Source of the DNA: Synechococcus sp. PCC 6312
GTDB lineage: Bacteria > Cyanobacteriota > Cyanobacteriia > Thermosynechococcales > Thermosynechococcaceae
Assembly: GCF_000316685.1 (NCBI RefSeq)
Contig: NC_019680.1
Coordinates: 2,985,407 to 3,049,406 of the forward strand
Direction: 5' to 3'
DNA length: 64,000 nt
Positions 60,690 to 64,000 of the stretch are shown in pieces. A program made the position numbers and the translations under genes. A model generated the notes under the pieces. The model saw only the letters and a program-made list of their open reading frames with translations. It did not search any database and was not told the DNA's origin. How positions within the stretch are numbered: the first letter of the stretch is position 1; every line of letters begins with the position of its first letter.

Positions 60690-61034
60690 TTAAGGTGGGG
60701 ATTGGGTTTCTAATAGTTGGCGAATGGCCTGGAGTTCTGTCAAGATTGCCGTCAAGAGTGCCTGAGTCTGATCTGGAGGCACAGCCTTAAATTCCACATT
60801 GACTGTTTTGTACTTGAGAACTTCTTTAGCAAAACGAGCGACTTCATTGGGATGGAACAATAAGGGTTGGCGACGACTGCGGCGGATTTCTGGGTTAAGC
60901 CGTTGGGGATCAAACGGGCAATTTAACAACTGACTATCGGTATTAATGTAGCGATAAATAGAGGCCCGAGAGCGATTCAGTATCCCTTGAACTTGATCTA
61001 AATCTAATAATTCGGCATGGGTTTGACCATTCAT
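60690..61034 (-). CDS. helix-turn-helix DNA-binding protein
   Basis: Predicted small DNA-binding protein of 114 residues. Residues of about 8-65 form a MerR/AlpA-like winged HTH (ELLDLDQVQGILNRSRASIY, then RYIN and an Arg-rich wing RRSRRQPLLFHPNEVARFA). A C-terminal amphipathic helix (LTAILTELQAIRQLLET) probably dimerises it. Could be a regulator or nucleoid protein. It lies 30 bp downstream of yraN on the same strand. Confidence 0.65.
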   Translation of the reverse strand: MNGQTHAELLDLDQVQGILNRSRASIYRYINTDSQLLNCPFDPQRLNPEIRRSRRQPLLFHPNEVARFAKEVLKYKTVNVEFKAVPPDQTQALLTAILTELQAIRQLLETQSPP

Positions 61035-61064
61035 ATCCGAGTCAAAAGAAAGGGTGCATCCATT

Positions 61065-61502
61065 CTAAGGGGTGAAGGCATCCGTTAAGTAATCTAAGAG
61101 AAAAAAGCGATAGGGCCCTCGTTGTCCGAGGAATTCCAGGCCGGGTGTGGGTAATGGCAGATAAAAATTTTGAGCGTTTGTTATGGATTGATATTGAACT
61201 AATGCCACATCAAAACGACAGGGTAATGCAGCGTAGTCAGGATACTGTTCTAAAAATAGTTGGGCTGTATGAATAATTTTACGTTGCTTAGCGGGCGTAA
61301 TGGCCATGAGTCCACCCTGATCAAGGCTTTGGCTCTGGCGTGTTTTGACTTCAATAAATGCGACTACTCCCGCTGGTGTTTGAGCAATGAGATCCAATTC
61401 CCCCCAGGAACAATGCCAATTTTGAGCCAGGATTTGCCAGGCCTGGGCTATTAGCCACTGGGATAAGACCTGTTCACCAATCTGGCCAATTTTCTGACTC
61501 AT
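61065..61502 (-). CDS. YraN/UPF0102 family protein
   Basis: Nuclease-fold protein of 145 residues with the PD-(D/E)XK-like pattern GELDLIAQTPAGVVAFIEVKTRQ (the E and VK residues), preceded by AQAWQILAQNWHCSWG. Function of the family is unproven, though linked to DNA repair or processing. ATG start, followed by the HTH gene. Confidence 0.87.
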   Translation of the reverse strand: MSQKIGQIGEQVLSQWLIAQAWQILAQNWHCSWGELDLIAQTPAGVVAFIEVKTRQSQSLDQGGLMAITPAKQRKIIHTAQLFLEQYPDYAALPCRFDVALVQYQSITNAQNFYLPLPTPGLEFLGQRGPYRFFLLDYLTDAFTP

Positions 61503-61679
61503 TCATATCACAATAATTCGGGCAAGTTTTCTCAGCATTCAGGACTCATTTTCTTCATTTTAACGAACCTGGAAACCAAGAATTAGAAGGTGTCCAATCG
61601 CAAAGATTAGCGTTCACCCGGCCTGAATGACAGGTTAGACTGAGCAAATACATCAATTTTTCCAGGGTGACAAGGCTCA

Positions 61680-62912
61680 ATGGTTGCCATTAACGAAAAC
61701 TACCTCAAACTGAAAGCGGGTTACTTATTCCCGGAAATTGCCCGCCGGGTGAATGCCTTTAGCCAGCTAAACCCCGATGCCCCAATCATCCGCTTAGGCA
61801 TTGGTGATGTCACCGAACCCCTCCCCGAAGCCTGTCGCACCGCCATTATTAAAGCCACTGAAGAAATGGGGCAACGGGAGAGTTTTCGCGGCTATGGCCC
61901 AGAACAGGGTTATGCGTGGCTAAGAGAAAAAATTGCTACCCATGATTTCCAGGCCCGCGGTTGTGATATTGAGGCTAGTGAGATTTTTATTTCCGATGGC
62001 TCCAAATGCGATAACGGGAATATTCTCGATATTTTTGGGAATACCAACAGGATTGCGGTCACGGATCCGGTCTATCCCGTCTATGTGGATACCAATGTCA
62101 TGGCCGGGCATACGGGAGCCGCCAATGAAAAAGGGGAATATGAAGGTCTGGTCTATTTACCGATTACAGCCGAGAACGACTTTACGGCTACGATTCCGAG
62201 TCAAAAAGTGGATTTAATCTATCTCTGTTTTCCCAATAACCCCACCGGAGCCGTTGCCAGCAAAGCTCATCTCCAGGCCTGGGTAAACTATGCCAACAAA
62301 CATGGATCGATCATCTTTTTTGATGCCGCTTATGAATCCTTTATTACGGATCCGACCATTCCCCATTCGATCTATGAAATTCCGGGGGCCCGCACCTGTG
62401 CCATTGAGTTTCGCTCGTTTTCTAAAAATGCAGGCTTTACCGGCACCCGTTGCGCTCTCAGCGTTGTCCCCAAAACTTTAGAAGTGACGACATCCACTGG
62501 GGAAACGGTTCAACTCTGGAGTCTCTGGTCACGGCGGCAATCGACAAAATTTAATGGGGTGTCCTACATCATTCAGCGGGGGGCTGAGGCGGTTTACTCC
62601 CCAGAAGGACAATCCCAAACGCGGGGCCTGGTGAATTTCTACATGGAAAATGCCTGTCTGATTCGAGAAAAACTTGGCCTGGCAGGATTTGCGGTCTATG
62701 GCGGTGAAAACGCCCCCTACGTCTGGCTGAAAACCCCAAATGATCTATCGAGTTGGGAGTTTTTTGATCAATTGTTAACGACCTGCCATGTGGTGGGAAC
62801 ACCGGGTTCTGGTTTTGGGGCTGCGGGTGAAGGCTATTTCCGAATTTCGGCCTTTAATAGTCGGGAAAATGTTGAAACTGCCCTAGCACGGATTGTGAAG
62901 GCCTTTGGTTAG
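61680..62912 (+). CDS. dapL: LL-diaminopimelate aminotransferase
   Basis: Makes LL-diaminopimelate directly from tetrahydrodipicolinate, the route used by cyanobacteria and plants for lysine and peptidoglycan. Class I PLP aminotransferase: [41 protein letters not shown] and the PLP lysine in [14 protein letters not shown]. 410 residues is normal. ATG start. No neighbours from the pathway. Confidence 0.97.
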   Translation: MVAINENYLKLKAGYLFPEIARRVNAFSQLNPDAPIIRLGIGDVTEPLPEACRTAIIKATEEMGQRESFRGYGPEQGYAWLREKIATHDFQARGCDIEASEIFISDGSKCDNGNILDIFGNTNRIAVTDPVYPVYVDTNVMAGHTGAANEKGEYEGLVYLPITAENDFTATIPSQKVDLIYLCFPNNPTGAVASKAHLQAWVNYANKHGSIIFFDAAYESFITDPTIPHSIYEIPGARTCAIEFRSFSKNAGFTGTRCALSVVPKTLEVTTSTGETVQLWSLWSRRQSTKFNGVSYIIQRGAEAVYSPEGQSQTRGLVNFYMENACLIREKLGLAGFAVYGGENAPYVWLKTPNDLSSWEFFDQLLTTCHVVGTPGSGFGAAGEGYFRISAFNSRENVETALARIVKAFG

Positions 62913-63226
62913 TCAGATAATATCAGTTAACCTTGTGGCAATCGAATTACTGAGCAACGATGCAAATTACCATTGGGTTTTGTTGGGGGACATAGGGAAC
63001 TACGTTAATCCCATAACGTCACTCATGATCCTCTGATTTATCCCATTGACTTGAATTGTTTCGCCAGCTTCTCATTAAGTTCCGCTTGGAGCACGATTAG
63101 AGCACTAAATGTTTGATTGTCCTGAAATTGAGAAATACGGCCTATATTCCGTTCTTAATTAACACGTCCATCGCCTACAATGATGTAATTGACTGAGATC
63201 AGCAATCCTACTGTAATTAATGATTG
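62913..63226. other. gene-free stretch with a possible minus-strand gene remnant
   Basis: 314 bp between dapL and the GcvT-like gene. A minus-strand frame at 63038-63154 reads 38 codons, ending LQAELNEKLAKQFKSMG, without a good start. It could be the tail of a decayed gene. Otherwise nothing seen. Confidence 0.3.
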
Positions 63227-64000
63227 ATGAAGACCGATTCTCTAGCATCAGCTTGCTATGACTGTTCTCATTGGGGGCGAATTTTGCTGCGTGGTGCAGA
63301 TCGGTTGCGTTTTCTCCATAATCAAAGTTCCAATCACCTGAATCTGCTCAAACCCGGCCAGGGATGTGATACCGTCATTTTGACCTCAACAGCTCGAACC
63401 TTAGATTTGGTCACGGCCTGGGTACGGTCTGATGATATTTTGCTCTTAGTCTCACCCCAACGGCGGGAACCTTTGCAAAAATGGCTAGACAAGTATATTT
63501 TCTTTGGAGATCAGGTTGAACTTCAAGACATCACCCCGACAACCTCCTGCTGGCGATTCCTGGGCACGGACTGTGAGCAGATTTTTAGGAACCTAGGCCT
63601 GGATTTATCTGACCTACAACAACTAGGGGATCATCGTCAATATCATATTGCTGACTGTCCAGTTGAGATTAGTTTTGGCTCTGGTTTAGCTCTTCCAGGC
63701 CTGACCCTAACAGTACCCATTGAATATCGTCTCCCTGTCATGGCCCAAATCAAGCTGGCCCAACCTGAATTAATGGAACTCTCCGAAACAGATTGGGAAC
63801 ATCTGCGAATTTTACAGGGACGGCCAGCGGTGGATGCAGAATTGACGGAGGACTACAATCCCTTGGAGGCTCGTTTAGACTACACCATTTCCTTGGATAA
63901 GGGTTGCTACATTGGCCAGGAAACCATTGCCCGCCTGAATACCTATCAAGGGGTAAAGCAACAGTTGTGGGGCCTGGCCTTGACGGATGATGTTGAACCG
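63227..64000 (+). CDS. GcvT/YgfZ-like folate-binding protein, 3' end beyond window
   Basis: First 258 codons of a tetrahydrofolate-binding protein of the YgfZ/CAF17 family, which assists iron-sulfur cluster repair or assembly. The diagnostic K-G-C-x-G-Q-E motif is present as DKGCYIGQETIARLN, and VPIEYRLPVMAQIKLA is typical of GcvT-fold proteins. An ATG at 63227 is preferred. The gene runs off the right end, so its last domain is not seen. The glycine-cleavage T protein itself is less likely because of the KGCYIGQ signature. Confidence 0.85.
   Translation, partial: MKTDSLASACYDCSHWGRILLRGADRLRFLHNQSSNHLNLLKPGQGCDTVILTSTARTLDLVTAWVRSDDILLLVSPQRREPLQKWLDKYIFFGDQVELQDITPTTSCWRFLGTDCEQIFRNLGLDLSDLQQLGDHRQYHIADCPVEISFGSGLALPGLTLTVPIEYRLPVMAQIKLAQPELMELSETDWEHLRILQGRPAVDAELTEDYNPLEARLDYTISLDKGCYIGQETIARLNTYQGVKQQLWGLALTDDVEP

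Overview
The window is chromosomal DNA of a cyanobacterium that carries out oxygenic photosynthesis. It encodes photosystem II subunits (PsbM, PsbB/CP47, PsbT, PsbQ), photosystem I PsaC, a ferredoxin, and a three-domain ferredoxin-NADP reductase with a phycobilisome-linker-like N-terminus. It also carries typical cyanobacterial housekeeping genes (dapL, two clpB genes, a SigF-type sigma factor, ftsZ). The 7-mer CCAGGCC/GGCCTGG recurs several times per kb in most resident genes, whereas the usual cyanobacterial HIP1 octamer GCGATCGC was found by eye only once. I cannot name the species. No tRNA, rRNA or CRISPR array was seen.

Layout. 1-8.1 kb: PLP decarboxylase, a coiled-coil CBS/MCP-like protein, a YifB/ComM AAA protein, a YbjN protein, CysA and TyrS. 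8.3-13.8 kb: a class A PBP, then a photosystem cluster (psbM and a 2Fe-2S ferredoxin on the minus strand, psbB-psbT on the plus strand), then ybeY with its small DUF3285 partner. 13.9-25.3 kb: a protein of unknown function, an FHA protein, AsnS, a DICT-GAF histidine kinase, FtsZ, PetH, HU, a CobD-like decarboxylase and PRPP synthase.

25.4-31.4 kb is the most unusual part. A macro-like/DUF4145-like gene is followed by a DUF3574 gene that is cut in two by a 4,461-bp insertion (26813-31273). The insertion is flanked by a perfect 8-bp direct repeat (TTATTCAA). Both outer ends are IS982-type ends: a 216-bp deleted copy on the left and a 1,019-bp copy with a broken transposase on the right. Between them lie a translationally coupled pair, an MpaB/Lcp-like oxygenase and a cyclic-nucleotide-binding domain fused to a PhcB-like methyltransferase, plus a separate 320-bp element with 25-bp terminal inverted repeats. 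The insertion lacks the resident CCAGGCC motif. It reads as a composite transposon carrying a small-molecule oxidation/methylation module, possibly for signal synthesis.

31.4-47 kb: small proteins of unknown function, an SDR protein lacking the catalytic Tyr, PyrR, a Fur-family regulator, an RRM protein, two ClpB chaperones flanking a hydrolase/ThiO/PsbQ/PQQ-dehydrogenase group, and sigF-fmt. 47-64 kb: a Nudix hydrolase, PsaC, a 20-residue-repeat protein, an FtsL-like/FtsI pair, DUF2339 and VOC proteins, a secreted polysaccharide deacetylase, a TamB-like giant, an HTH protein, YraN, DapL, and a GcvT/YgfZ-like gene that runs off the end. Two copies of a 110-bp MITE-like repeat lie at 1.5 kb and 49.2 kb.
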